Assembly: GCA_963813435.1 (NCBI GenBank)
Contig: CAWEYY010000002.1
Span: forward strand, 248,001-312,000
Length of the DNA stretch: 64,000 nt
From: AC-32 sp963813435
Lineage (GTDB): Bacteria; Actinomycetota; Thermoleophilia; Gaiellales; Gaiellaceae
Direction: 5' to 3'
Below the pieces are notes generated by a model. The model saw only the letters and a program-made list of their open reading frames with translations, made no database searches and was not told where the DNA came from. The position numbers and the translations under genes were made by a program. This document shows positions 1 to 9,183 of the stretch, one piece after another. Each line of letters opens with the position of its first letter. Position 1 is the first letter of the stretch.

Positions 1-236
1 GGCCGGTTGCCTGGCCCGACCGCGAGCGCGACCGCGCGCTGACCAGACTCGCCAGCCAGGACGAATGCGTTCTTCGGCGGGGGCGGCGGGTTCACCACGC
101 CCACGGTCAACGACGACGTCCCCACGGGCGACCCGTTCCCGGAGTCGAGCCGCGTCAGCGCCACCACCCCCACGACGAGCAGGGCGAGCAGGGCGGCCCC
201 CGCGATCACGAGAGCCCGCAGTAGGCCTCTTTCCAC
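1..236 (-). CDS. Exported or membrane-anchored protein, C-terminus beyond the window
   Basis: A frame read leftwards from a GTG at 236 stays open to the window edge. After VERGLLR comes a hydrophobic stretch of about 20 residues (rich in Ala, Leu, Val), then TRLDSGNGSP, a Ser/Thr/Val segment and a run of five prolines before KNAFVLAGESGQRA. This looks like a signal anchor followed by an extracytoplasmic part. I do not recognise the family and no function is proposed. Upstream of the GTG there is only a weak purine run (GAGG about 13 bases away), so the start is plausible but not certain. Confidence 0.45.
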   Translation of the reverse strand, partial: MERGLLRALVIAGAALLALLVVGVVALTRLDSGNGSPVGTSSLTVGVVNPPPPPKNAFVLAGESGQRAVALAVGPGNR

Positions 237-335
237 GCCGAGAACGCTAGCCTCTGCGCCATCGCCGAGACCCACTCGAAGAAGAGCTTCAGCTCACCCG
301 ACGAATCCGTCGAGCTCCCGGGCATCCAGGAGCAC

Positions 336-1144
336 ATGGTCGAGATCGGCGGCATGACCGTCTCCCGCACCGTCCAGGACCCGGGTTGGCGCTGGTCGGA
401 GCACGTCAAGCCCGTCGTCGGGGGCGAATGGTGCGAGGCCCGTCACGTCGGCGTCGTCGTCTCGGGAGCCTGGGGCGCGATCCTCCGCGACGGCACCGAG
501 ATCGAGTTCGGTCCCGGCGATGTCTACGACATCCCTCCGGGACACGACGGCTACACGATCGGCGACGAGCCGTGCGTGTTGATCGAGTGGATGGGGATGC
601 GTGCACTTGCGGGACAACGCGGCGAGTTTCACGAGCGCACGCTCGTCACCTTGCTGTTCACGGACATCGTCGAGTCGACGACGGCGCTGCTCGGCGCCGG
701 CGACGCGGCCTGGCACGAGCGCCTGCAGATGCACTACACGACCGTGCGCGTGGAGCTCGAGCGCTTTCGCGGCCGCGAGGTCAGCTCGACCGGCGACGGC
801 GTCCTCGCGGTGTTCGACGCACCTGCCCGCGCCCTCCGCTGCGCGAGCGCGATCAGGCGGCGCGCCGTGAGCGAAGGCCTCGAGATCCGCGCCGGCGTGC
901 ACGCCGGGCGAGGTCGTCGTCGCGGGCACCGACGTGCGCGGGCTCGCAGTGCACGAGGCTGCCAGGATCATGTCCAAGGCAGGCCCGGGCGAGGTGCTCG
1001 TCTCCGAGACCACCTGCGCCCTCGTCCAGGGCACCGGCCTGGAGTTCGACGACCGGGGAGAGCACGAGCTGAAGGGCATCCCGGAGCCGCGCCGCCTGTT
1101 CGCGTTCGTCGAGGCTCGCGCGACCTTCAGCACACCCCGCCTAA
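336..1144 (+). pseudogene. Cupin plus class III adenylate/guanylate cyclase domain protein, frameshifted
   Basis: The first frame (ATG 336) encodes a cupin-like segment (GWRWSEHVKP, FGPGDVYDIPPGHDGY) followed by a class III nucleotide cyclase domain with the metal-binding aspartates in LLFTDIVEST and VSSTGDGVLAVF. The domain breaks after EIRAGVHAG and resumes in the next frame with RGLAVHEAARIMSKAGPGEV and ends near RRLFAFVEA. Removing one G of the GGG at about 906-908 rejoins the two. Cupin-like sequence also continues upstream of 336 without an available ATG, GTG or TTG, so the N-terminus may be damaged too. No in-frame stop follows the conserved end. The end given is the nearest TAA, in another frame. 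It is either a decayed gene or carries sequence errors. If intact it would make cAMP or cGMP under cupin-domain control. Confidence 0.6.
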
Positions 1145-1146
1145 GC

Positions 1147-1521
1147 TCAGGTGCGGAAGCTCAGATAGGCTGCGAGGCTGCGAGACGGCAGCCGCCCGGT
1201 CGCCGACGACGAAGCGCTTGCCGCGATGCTCGAGCGTGCCGCGAAGCGCGTCGGTGCTTGCTGCCCGCTCGGCAACAGCAGGCGCTTAACAGAAGCGAAC
1301 CCGGCGGGAAGCTTCTCGCCACGTCGCGGCGGACCGGCAGTCCCGGGAGCCGCGTCCTGCGAAGTCGTCGTGAGGATGTGAGATCGACACGTCTGCATGG
1401 CGTCGCACTGCGTTCGCGAGCCCAGGTACCGGTCAGAGGTGCCGGTCTGCCAGAGGAGGAGGAAGAACAAGGCCCAGGCGCCGATCACGCCCCCTCGGAC
1501 AATTCGTGCATCGACGCTCAT
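1147..1521 (-). pseudogene. Truncated DUF1980/TIGR03943-type partner of the upstream permease
   Basis: The ATG at 1521 overlaps the stop of the permease (ATGA), the usual arrangement of this pair. The first 38 residues, including VRGGVIGAWALFFLLLW and TGTSDRYLGSRT, fit the membrane-embedded start of the TIGR03943 (YcgQ) family. After about position 1407 the sequence no longer resembles the family: the frame runs through low-complexity Ser/Arg/Pro-rich text to a stop at 1147. The rest of the gene, normally about 200 residues or more, appears deleted or replaced. The break lies between this gene and the damaged cyclase gene on the other strand. Confidence 0.5.
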
Positions 1522-2459
1522 CGGATCAGCTCCTCGAAGACGAGCGAGCCGACCAGGATCAGCGGAACGGTGACGAGCAGAAGCCGCGGCACGAACCAGC
1601 GCCGGAAGGTCGCGCCGTAGAGCACCGAAAGCTTCACGTCCGCGATCGGCCCGAAGACGAGGAACGCGAGCTGGGCGCCGAGCGAGAACGAGGTGAAGGA
1701 GGCCGCGATGAACGCATCCGCCTCCGAGCAGAGGGAGAGGAGGTACGCAACCGCCATCAGCGACAGCGCGGAGAGGATCGGAGCACCGCCGAGAGCCGAC
1801 ACGACCGATTCCGGGACCGCGGCCTGCACGAAGGCCGAGAGCGCAGCCCCGAGCACGATGAACTTGCCCATGAAGAGGAAGTCGGCGACCAGATGGCCGG
1901 CGAACGCGACGGTCCGGCCGGCTTGCTCGTCGACGTGGGCATGCTCGCCCGAGCGATCCGAGGCCCGCGGGCGGAGGAGGTCGCCTGTTGACACTCTCCC
2001 GATCACCCAACCCGCGGTGGCGGCCGTGATCAGGCCCAGGGTTGCGCGACCTGCGACCATCTCTGCGCCGCGCAGATGGCCGCCGTAAGCAACCCAGGTC
2101 GAGGCGAGGACGATCGGGTTCATCACCGGCGAGGCGAGCATGAACGTGATCCCTGCGGCGGGATGAACGCCGCGCGCGATCAACCGCCGGGCCACGGGAA
2201 CGGAGCCGCACTCGCAGACGGGAAAGGCGACGCCGCCGAGTGCGGCCGTCGGGATCTGCAGGCCGAGGGGCAGCCGCGCGATCGAGGCGAAGGTTCGTTC
2301 CGGGAGAAAAACGGCGATCGCAGCCGACGCGAGCGCGCCGAGCAGGATGAACGGCAGCGCCTCGATCACGATCGAGGTGAAGACGAGCAGGAATGTCTGC
2401 GCCGCCGGCCCGTGGCCGAGTCCGGCCGCCGACGCGGCGACGACGACCAGGACGAACAA
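1518..2459 (-). CDS. YraQ/UPF0718-type (DUF318) permease
   Basis: A polytopic membrane protein of about 313 residues. It has the family hallmarks: the motif PVCECGSVPVARRL followed by GVHPAAGITFMLASPVMNPI in the first half, and SLCSEADAFIAASF in the second half, giving paired transmembrane halves with conserved Cys and polar residues inside helices. The family is predicted to move small solutes or metal compounds, but the substrate is not known. The start used is a TTG at 2457-2459. The frame continues upstream with likely membrane sequence (PTLGRLLGLF) but without ATG or GTG, so the true start may lie further out. It overlaps the truncated partner gene downstream by 4 bases. Confidence 0.8.
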   Translation of the reverse strand: MFVLVVVAASAAGLGHGPAAQTFLLVFTSIVIEALPFILLGALASAAIAVFLPERTFASIARLPLGLQIPTAALGGVAFPVCECGSVPVARRLIARGVHPAAGITFMLASPVMNPIVLASTWVAYGGHLRGAEMVAGRATLGLITAATAGWVIGRVSTGDLLRPRASDRSGEHAHVDEQAGRTVAFAGHLVADFLFMGKFIVLGAALSAFVQAAVPESVVSALGGAPILSALSLMAVAYLLSLCSEADAFIAASFTSFSLGAQLAFLVFGPIADVKLSVLYGATFRRWFVPRLLLVTVPLILVGSLVFEELIR

Positions 2460-2623
2460 GCCCAGGAGGCGGCCGAGCGTCGGCCCGAGACCGTCTGCGC
2501 CGCCCAGGCGTTCCGGAGCCGCCGCGCGGCGATCGCGATGCGCGACTCGCGCGGCAGCGCAGGCGCGGCGAGCCCGGTCCGGTCCATCCGGGAAGTGTGG
2601 CCGCTCGTGCGGCCGGCCGCTAG

Positions 2624-4238
2624 CTACCTATGACCGAAGCCCGAGACGTCGACCGGCCGCCGGCGGTCGTGGTTCGTACCGTCGCCGAGTTGACCGTACG
2701 AGTTCGATCCCCAGCATTCGACCCGGCCGCTCGTCGTCAGCGCACAGGTGTGGGAGGCGGCTGCGGCAATCGCCGTAACACCGCGCAGGCCGGTGACAGG
2801 GACCGGCGTCGGACGCGTTCGGGTCGTCCCGTCGCCGAGCTGGCCGTTGGCGTTCCAGCCCCAGCACACCACCGTCCCCGCGCTCGTGAGCGCGCAGGTG
2901 TACGAGTCGCCGGCCGCGATCGCCCGGACGTTCCTCAGGCCGCGGACGGCGACCGGAAGGCGGCGTGTCCTGGTCGACCCGTTCCCGAGCTGGCCCGTCT
3001 TGTTCCACCCCCAGCACTCGACCGTGCCCGCCCGGGTCAGCGCGCATGTGTGCAGCCCGCCGGTCGCGATCTGCCGGATGCTGCTCGGGAGGCCCGAGAC
3101 GCGGATCGGAGTCCGGCGCTCGATTGTCGTCCCGTCCCCGAGCTGGCCGAACTGGTTGAAGCCCCAGCAGTACACGGCGCCGGCATTCGACAACGCGCAG
3201 GTGTGGAGCCCGCCGGCGTCGATTGCCCGGATCCCGGCAAGCCCGCGGACGGCCACCGGCGCCCTGCGGGCGACCGTCGTGCCGTCGCCGAGCTGGCCGT
3301 TGCCGTTGAGCCCCCAGCACCTGACGCGCGCCGCCGCTGTTACCGCGCATGTGTGGCCGTCGCCGGCGGCGATCGCGAGAGCCTTCCCGAGCCCGAGCAC
3401 CGCGGCAGGAGCATGGGCCTGCTGCGTGCTCCGCGCGCCTCCGCCGAGCTGGCCGTACTGGTTCGAGCCCCAGCACACGACCTTCGGTGCGCCGGTCAAC
3501 GCACACGTGTGGTTCGCTCCGGCGGCGATCGCCTCGACGCCTGCCGTCAGCCCGGCCACCCCCAGAGGGGTCGGGTTCGGAGTGGCGAGCCCTCCGGCTG
3601 CTCCGTTACCGAGCTCGCCGAACGTGTTCGCCCCCCAGCATTTGGCCTGGCCGGAAGCCGTGAGGGCGCACGTGTGCGAGCCGCCGGCCGCGACCGCCTT
3701 GGCCGGCGGCCCTGTGGCGGCCTTCGGCGCAGTCGTCGGGAGACACCCCGTTTGCTCGGGCGTGAAGAGCGGCTTGCGCAGCTCCACGGCGAGGCGCTGC
3801 GCGACGTCGCAGCGCAGGCCTGATATCTCGAGCACCCGAGCTGTCCGCGAGCCCGTTGGGCGAGAAGCGGTAGTCGACCGCCGGGCGTGCGTAAACATGG
3901 CCGTCGACCTCGAAGGCGAACGGCAGAGGGTGCCCTGCCTGCGCCCCGCGCTGCGCAAGGGAGCGGGTCAGCCGGTGGAACTCGCGCGCGCCGTCCGGTG
4001 TCAGCTGGAAGCCCAGCAGCCAGGTGCCGCTCACTCCGGTGACCTGCACCGACGATTTCACGATGGCGGCAGTCCGCACCTCGTCCTTCGTCCCTCCTGC
4101 GGGGTCGTAGATCCGAACGCCGGTTGCACCCGAGCTGCGGGCAAGCAGGGCAACCGCGACCACGACGGCCGCCAACACGACCGCGCCGACGCCCGCGAGT
4201 AGCCACACGTTGACCTGGGGCCGACCCGTCCTCGGCAT
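2624..4238 (-). pseudogene. Membrane-anchored SecD-head/RCC1-repeat protein, frameshifted
   Basis: ATG 4238 starts a short N-terminus, one transmembrane helix and a domain resembling the SecDF P1-head: GVSGTWLLGFQLTPDGAREF, then FEVDGHVYARPAVDYRF. After LADSSGA the frame is wrong; deleting the base at 3830 restores SSGA-EISGL and continues as RCDVAQRLAVELRKPLF, as in the SecD head. A linker leads to seven RCC1-like repeats, each with a HTCALT...CWG core and followed by NxxGQLGDG-type turns. Each repeat has two cysteines (HTC and CWG), probably a disulfide outside the cell. Restored length is about 537 residues. RCC1 propellers usually bind proteins; the ligand is unknown. The single indel may be a sequencing error rather than true decay. 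Confidence 0.7.
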
Positions 4239-4267
4239 GCCTCGAGCCTAGCGTCCCCGGCGGAGCG

Positions 4268-4936
4268 TCAGGGCGCGCGCACGACGAGCTGGCGCGTCTT
4301 CCTGACGCCCTTGGCGCGCAGGATGACCTGAAGCGTGAGGCGGGCGCCCCGCTTCATTCCCTTGGGCCGGTACCAGCCGACGCTCTTCGAGCCGAGCGAG
4401 TCCAGGACATTCGGGTCGGTCTCCGTCTGCCGCCAGATGACCCTGTGGCGCCGAAGCAGCTGGAGTCGAAGGACGACCGTTGGAGTGTTCGCCTTCCAGC
4501 GGACCTTGAACGCCAGCAGATGGAGATAGGTGGAGCGCACGGTCTTGAGGGGCAGAACCGCGAGCGAGACCGGGATCGTGAAGTCGATCGGCGTGCTGTA
4601 GCGGTCGTGCGGGGCCGGGACGTCGCTCGACCACACGCTCCACCAGTAGTGGCCCGCGTACAGCGGTGAGCTCGGCGTCCACGTGCGCTCGTCGGCCACG
4701 AAGTTGCCGGCAGCGACGACGTCCTCGTCGAAGAATCCCCCGGCGGGCGTGACGTCGGGGCTGTCGGAGATGAAGACCCCTTTGGCCTCCTCGTTCGCCG
4801 GCAACGTCCAGCTGAACGCCGGGCGCGAGGTCGTGACCCGGGCGCCGGGCAGCGGTGAGACGGGCGTCGCGGCGCCAAGCGCCGCACCGGTAACGGCGAC
4901 GGCGAGAGCGAGCAGAGCGGCGAGTCGATAACGCAT
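4268..4936 (-). CDS. Secreted protein of unknown function with Ig-like fold features
   Basis: The chosen ATG at 4936 gives MRYRLAALLALAVAVTGAAL, a clear signal peptide, and a mature part of about 200 residues. It opens with PVSPLPGARVTTSRPAFSW and includes HYWWSVWSSD, wording typical of beta-sandwich (Ig/fibronectin-like) surface domains that follow a 'P.ARP.FSW' strand. A second half (LKTVRSTYLHLLAFKVRWKA, LTLQVILRAKG) also looks like beta strands, so two such domains are likely. An upstream in-frame start exists at 5014 but would put 26 residues before the signal peptide. No enzymatic motif is visible. Confidence 0.65.
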   Translation of the reverse strand: MRYRLAALLALAVAVTGAALGAATPVSPLPGARVTTSRPAFSWTLPANEEAKGVFISDSPDVTPAGGFFDEDVVAAGNFVADERTWTPSSPLYAGHYWWSVWSSDVPAPHDRYSTPIDFTIPVSLAVLPLKTVRSTYLHLLAFKVRWKANTPTVVLRLQLLRRHRVIWRQTETDPNVLDSLGSKSVGWYRPKGMKRGARLTLQVILRAKGVRKTRQLVVRAP

Positions 4937-4982
4937 CTCTGCCAGTAGATCGGCTGCGAGGCCCGAGATCCAAAGCGTTGAC

Positions 4983-5541
4983 TTGCCTGTCGCGACGGCC
5001 GATAACACGCCCATCGACAGGAGAACCCCGTTTCTGCTGGTTCTCGCCTTGCTGGCGGCAGGCGTTCGCAGGTTGCGGCGACAGCAAGAAGGCGGAAACG
5101 AGCACGCCCGTGACGATCGACGTCAGCTCCGGCACGACGCAGACGACCAAGACCGCGCCTGTCCCGCACAAGTTCGCGCGGACCTATCTCGCGATCGTCG
5201 CCCCCGCGAACGCGGCGCACGCAAGGCTGGTCGAGAAGTCGAGGTCCTACGGCAGCAACACGACGAAGGCGGAGGTCGTGGCCGACCTCGCCCCGGTGAT
5301 CGCCGCCTACGAGGTTGCGGACAAGGCACTCCTGCGAGTTCACTGGCCGCCGTCGGTCAAGGCGGACGTAAGGGCGCTCGTCGCGGCCGACAGAGTCCTG
5401 CTCCGCGATCTTCGTGCCGCCGACCACCAGACCGCCCAGTCGAGTGGCGCCTGGACCGCACGAGTCGCTCGGGACGGTGAGAAGTCGAACGCGGCCGCCG
5501 ATGCCGTTCGCGCCGCGCTCGGATTGCCGCCCGGCAACTGA
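4983..5541 (+). pseudogene. Lipoprotein of unknown function, frameshifted in its signal peptide
   Basis: One frame (TTG 4983) encodes a signal peptide core DRRTPFLLVLALLAAGV, the next frame encodes AGCGDSKKAETSTPV and then a 150-residue helical mature domain rich in Ala (HARLVEKSRSYG, LAPVIAAYEVADKALLRV, AVRAALGLPPGN). Removing the C at 5067 joins them as LLAAGVAGC, a canonical lipobox with the cysteine at the right place. The gene would therefore be a surface lipoprotein. The function is unknown. The indel is again one base, as in its neighbours. The stop at 5541 is followed within about 25 bases by the cupin gene. Confidence 0.65.
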
Positions 5542-5563
5542 CGGCAGCATCGATAATGGCCGC

Positions 5564-6016
5564 CTGGATTCGGTCAACATCATCAGCGCCGAGAACACCG
5601 AGGGCCGGATCGACGTGGCTCGTGCCGTCGGGTCGACGGCGACGCTCATGTTCATCTACGACCTCGAGCCCGGGCAGAGCTCCTCGCCGTACCACTACGA
5701 GTACGACGAGGAGTGGCTGCTCGTCGTCGACGGCACGGTCGTGCTGCGCGCACCCGACGGCGAGCACACGCTGAAGCGCGGAGATCTCGTCCGCTTCCCG
5801 CCCGGCCCCGCCGGAGCGCACAAGGTGATGAACCGGAGCGATGCGCCCGCAAGGACCCTGCTGTTCTCGAGCTCGCGAGGACTGGCCGTCTCCGTCTATC
5901 CGGACAGCGACACGATCGGCGTGTTCCCCGGCGACGAGGAGAACGACCTGATCTTCAGACGCGACACCGCGGTACCGTGGGCGTACGGGGAGGAAGGCTG
6001 GGACAGGGCAACCTGA
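5564..6016 (+). CDS. Cupin-domain protein
   Basis: A single cupin barrel: SSPYHYEYDEEWLLVVDGTV carries the first cupin motif with metal-type His/Glu residues, LKRGDLVRFPPGPAGAHKV the second, and VSVYPDSDTIGVFPG the C-terminal strand found in the common actinobacterial cupin_2 group. It probably binds a small ligand or metal; no reaction can be assigned. The start is uncertain. The only in-frame near-start after the previous stop is CTG 5564, and an ATG at 5556 is in another frame, so a further indel near the N-terminus is possible. The same frame is open upstream through the lipoprotein gene but does not look coding there. Confidence 0.65.
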   Translation: MDSVNIISAENTEGRIDVARAVGSTATLMFIYDLEPGQSSSPYHYEYDEEWLLVVDGTVVLRAPDGEHTLKRGDLVRFPPGPAGAHKVMNRSDAPARTLLFSSSRGLAVSVYPDSDTIGVFPGDEENDLIFRRDTAVPWAYGEEGWDRAT

Positions 6017-6039
6017 CCGCCGCGATCGCCGGGCTTAGC

Positions 6040-6801
6040 GTGCCGCGGCTGACCTGCACAGCGCTCAGGCTTCACGGCGAAGGGACCCGCGAACGGCCTG
6101 TCCTGGGAGGCGATCAGGAGTAGGCACACCGCCACGGCCGAGGCGAAGATGCTCATCACGATCGCTGTGGTGGCTCGGTTATCGCTGTGGACAAAGGCGA
6201 TGGCCAGCAAGGTCAGTGCCCCCAACAGGACGACCCTCGCCGACTTGGCCCGGTGATCGCGATTCACTGACGAGGAAGCGCTCCCGCGTGCTCGAGAGCT
6301 GTTTAGCGACCCGACGATCTCACGCTGCTCGACCTTCTGGCCCTGCGAGTGTGGCGTAAGCGCGAGAGCTACCCGGAGCGCCGGGCGAGCGAGGCTGGCG
6401 CGACCGTGAGAGTGGCGTGCTGACGGGCCATGGCCGGCCATTCCTCATGTACGGCTTCCTCGATGTGCCGACGCACCAGCGTCCTCATTTGGGCCTCTGG
6501 CCTCCCGGGGAAGCTCGCGTCCAGGAGGACGACTGCGCGCAACGCACTGGCCTCGCGATTGACCGCTGTTTGCGCTTGACCGACGTCGGTCCAGACCTGG
6601 GCCGCGAGGAACCCAACGAGCAAGCCGAAGACCAGGCCCAGGGGGGAAGCATTCCCGGTGACAGTTCTTTAAACTCGAGCCATGCTCGCCGACGGCCAAC
6701 GCCAGCACAGCCCATGCGGTTGCGGCGGCGAGGACGTAGGCAGCGCCGAACACCACGACAACGAGCCAGATGAACGGGAGGCCGTGCAGCCAGTCGATCA
6801 T
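6040..6801 (-). pseudogene. DUF4239 (bestrophin-like) membrane protein, multiply frameshifted
   Basis: Four consecutive pieces in changing frames make one recognisable protein. ATG 6801 starts WLHGLPFIWLVVVVFGAAYV (first membrane helix), then come KELSPGMLPPWAW, then LVGFLAAQVWTDVGQAQTAV with NREASALRAVVLL, and last LTPHSQGQKVEQREIV with LTLLAIAFVHSDNRATTAIV and ASQDRPFAGPFAVKP. The order matches the DUF4239 family (about 250 residues, membrane helices at both ends). At least three indels separate the pieces. The conserved end is near 6064, so the lower limit given here is approximate. The gene is divergent from a second DUF4239 gene at 6930. Confidence 0.65.
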
Positions 6802-6929
6802 GACCAGCGGAAGAGTAAGCGGACTAGGTCGATCGCTGCTCGGCCGTCAGGCCCATTGCGTCAGGATGCGCGCATGCTCGGCCGGACGCCACTGGTCGGT
6901 GGATCACCGCGGGATCCGCTGACGATCTC

Positions 6930-7880
6930 GTGAGCCTGATCTGGGCAACCCTCGTCGTCGTGGCTGTCGCTGCCGTTGCGATCACGGCGATGCTGCTCGT
7001 TCGCCGCCGAGCTCCGGCGGGAAGCTACTTCGAGGACGGTGACCGCGCCGCCGGAGTCTTCGGCGTTCTCGCGACGGGGTTCGCTGTGCTGCTCGGGTTC
7101 GTCGTTTTCCTGGCGTTCGAGAGCTTCGACACGTCGCGGAGCGGCGCCGAGGCGGAGGCGCAGACTGTCACTGAGCAGTTCGAGACTGCCCAGTTGTTCC
7201 CGGTCGCCGTGCGTGGCCGCCTCTCAGGCGAGCTCGTCTGCTACGCGCGGACGGTGATCCACAAGGAGTGGCCGCAGATGGAGGCGGGCACCCTCGGCGA
7301 CAACGTCAATCCCTGGGGTGTCGCCACGTTCCGCACTCTCAAGACAGTCGAGCCGCGGACCGCCTCCGAGCAGGCGGCGTACGCGAAGTGGCTCGACCAG
7401 CGCTCCGACCGCGAGGATGCGCGCGCCGACCGAACCCACGGTGGCGAGGGGGTGATCCCGGTGCCGCTCTGGATCGTGCTCCTGCTGAGCGCGGTGGTCA
7501 TCTTCTTCTTCATGCTGTTCTTCGCCGATAGCGCTGAACGCGCGGTCGTGCAGGCAACGATGATGGGCGGCGTGGCGGTCGTGATCTCGTCGACGCTGCT
7601 GCTCCTGTGGTTCCTCGACAACCCGTACCACGCCGGCATCGGCAGCCTCCGGCCCGTCGCGATGGAGCGCGGAATCCGCGTCCTCGACCAGGAGGCGCGA
7701 GTCGTCGATGGGAAGTTCACGATCCCCTGCGACGAGCGAGGGAACCGCGTAGCGGCTGAAACCGCAGCGGCTCGTGGGGTGCCCACTTCAAGAAAACTAG
7801 CGGGGGCCGTTGGTACCGTGGCCTTGCAGTGGTCTTCCATCAGCGCGTCGACGAGGATCTCGGCTGCGCGTCCTACCTGA
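6930..7880 (+). CDS. DUF4239 (bestrophin-like) membrane protein
   Basis: GTG start at 6930. Two N-terminal helices (LIWATLVVVAVAAVAITAML; VFGVLATGFAVLLGFVVFLA) are followed by a helical soluble segment with SRSGAEAEAQTVTEQFETAQ and two C-terminal helices (PLWIVLLLSAVVIFFFMLFF; AVVISSTLLLLWFLDNPY). The final PCDERGNRV is the usual end of the family, but no stop follows there: the frame runs another 40 codons to 7880, overlapping the start of the next gene by 52 bases. That suggests a small indel at its end. The family resembles bestrophin channels; transport function is not established. Confidence 0.7.
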   Translation: MSLIWATLVVVAVAAVAITAMLLVRRRAPAGSYFEDGDRAAGVFGVLATGFAVLLGFVVFLAFESFDTSRSGAEAEAQTVTEQFETAQLFPVAVRGRLSGELVCYARTVIHKEWPQMEAGTLGDNVNPWGVATFRTLKTVEPRTASEQAAYAKWLDQRSDREDARADRTHGGEGVIPVPLWIVLLLSAVVIFFFMLFFADSAERAVVQATMMGGVAVVISSTLLLLWFLDNPYHAGIGSLRPVAMERGIRVLDQEARVVDGKFTIPCDERGNRVAAETAAARGVPTSRKLAGAVGTVALQWSSISASTRISAARPT

Positions 7881-9144
7881 TCGGCGACGAGACGAGTGGT
7901 GAGGCGGTGGTCGTCGACCCCGTCCTACGCGATCGAGCCGTACCTCGAGGAGGCGGAGCGAAGGCGCGTCCGCATCGTCCGGGTGCTCGAGACGCACACC
8001 CATGCCGACCACCTGTCCGGGCACGGGCGGCTCGCGCTCGAGCACGGACTGCCGGTCAGCATCCATCCGCTGGCCGAGCCCGAGTACCCGTTCGACCCGG
8101 TGGAGGACGGGGACGAGCTTCGCGTGGGCGACGTAACGATCCGCGTCATTCACACGCCCGGCCACCGGCCGGAGCACTGCTGTTACCTCGTCGACGGCCA
8201 CCTGATGACCGGCGACTCGCTGCTGATCGGCGACGCGGCCCGTCCCGACCTCGCGGTCGACCCCCTAGAGGGCGCTGAAAGCCTCTACGGCTCGCTGCAG
8301 CGGCTGGTCGAGCTCCCCGAGAGCACCGAGGTCGACCCCGGCCACGTCGCCGGCTCGCTGTGTGCGACCGGGATCAGCTCGGCGCTCTCGTCGACGATCG
8401 GCTTCGAACGCCTGTCGAACCGGGCGCTGTCGTACCACGACCTGCAGGAGTTCGTCGCGGCGACGGCGACGTCTCGGCGCCTCGCCCGCCGACGATCGAG
8501 CGGGTCGTGGCGCTCAACCGAGGGCCGTTCGTCGGCGCCTCTCCCCCGCTCGAGCCGCTCGAGACCTTCGAGGGCCAGGTGCTCGACGTCCGCTCTCCCT
8601 ACGAGTTCGCCGCCGGCCACGTCGCCGGCGCGCTCAACGTGCCGGTCTCCGGCCCTTCGTCGGGACGAAGGCGGGCTTCCTGCTCGACGCCGATCGGCCC
8701 GTGGCGCTGCACGCCTCTTCGCGTGAGGACATGGACACGGCTGCCGCGCGCCTGCGCGCGGTCGGGCTGCTCGACCTTGCAGGGTTTCTGGCCACGCCCA
8801 TCGCGACCGCGCAGATGGAGCCGATCGGGGTCGAGGAGCTCGAACGGCTGCTCGCCGAGGACGCGGTTGAGGTGGTCGACGTCCGCGAGAAGAACGAGCG
8901 CGACGACGGCTACATCCCCGGGAGCCGAAACATCCCGTATCGACTGGTCGGCTCCTACGCGGACGAGCTCTCGAACGGCAAGACGGTCGTCACGGTCTGC
9001 GAGAGCGGGGCGCGCGCTGGGGTCGCCGCGAGCGTCCTCGCGGCGCACGGGATCGAGGCGCGCCCGCTCCTCGACGGCGGCGTCCCGGACTGGCAGGCCC
9101 GCGGCAACGCGGTGACGAGCTTCCGCCGCTGCGGATCCCAGTAG
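7829..9144 (+). pseudogene. Metallo-beta-lactamase fold plus double rhodanese protein, frameshifted three times
   Basis: The pieces read in order. DEDLGCASYLIGDETSGEAV starts the MBL domain. After an extra C in the CCCC at 7918-7921 it continues with AIEPYLEEAERR and THTHADHLSGHGRLALEHG, the HxHxDH zinc motif, and HTPGHRPEHCCYLVDG. Near 8465-8480 the frame moves to IERVVALNRGPFVG and the first rhodanese domain (VLDVRSPYEFAAGHVAGALN). Near 8655 it moves again to GTKAGFLLDADRPVAL and a second rhodanese domain (VVDVREKNERDDGYIPGSRN, then CESGARAGVAAS with the catalytic-site Cys). Intact relatives of about 435-470 residues resemble persulfide dioxygenases that act in sulfane-sulfur metabolism. 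Decay or sequence error cannot be told apart here. Confidence 0.75.
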
Positions 9145-9150
9145 CGCTAA

Positions 9151-9172
9151 GGCAGTCGCTCGCGACTTTGCC
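9151..9172. terminator. Candidate bidirectional terminator hairpin
   Basis: Between the convergent MBL-rhodanese and threonine dehydratase genes lies AGTCGC-TC-GCGACT (perfect 6-bp stem, 9154-9167), flanked by GGC/GCC that can extend it with a bulge. No long T run follows, as is common in GC-rich actinobacteria. Confidence 0.4.
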
Positions 9173-9183
9173 GGTGCGCCCGT

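Noticed and set aside
1226..1381. A 51-codon plus-strand frame in the 1.1-1.4 kb junction
   Set aside because: No ribosome binding site, no recognisable motif, and it lies in a likely deletion scar.
2630..4202. Long plus-strand frames antisense to the RCC1 protein
   Set aside because: Repeated low-complexity wording mirrors the RCC1 repeats on the other strand and carries no domain.
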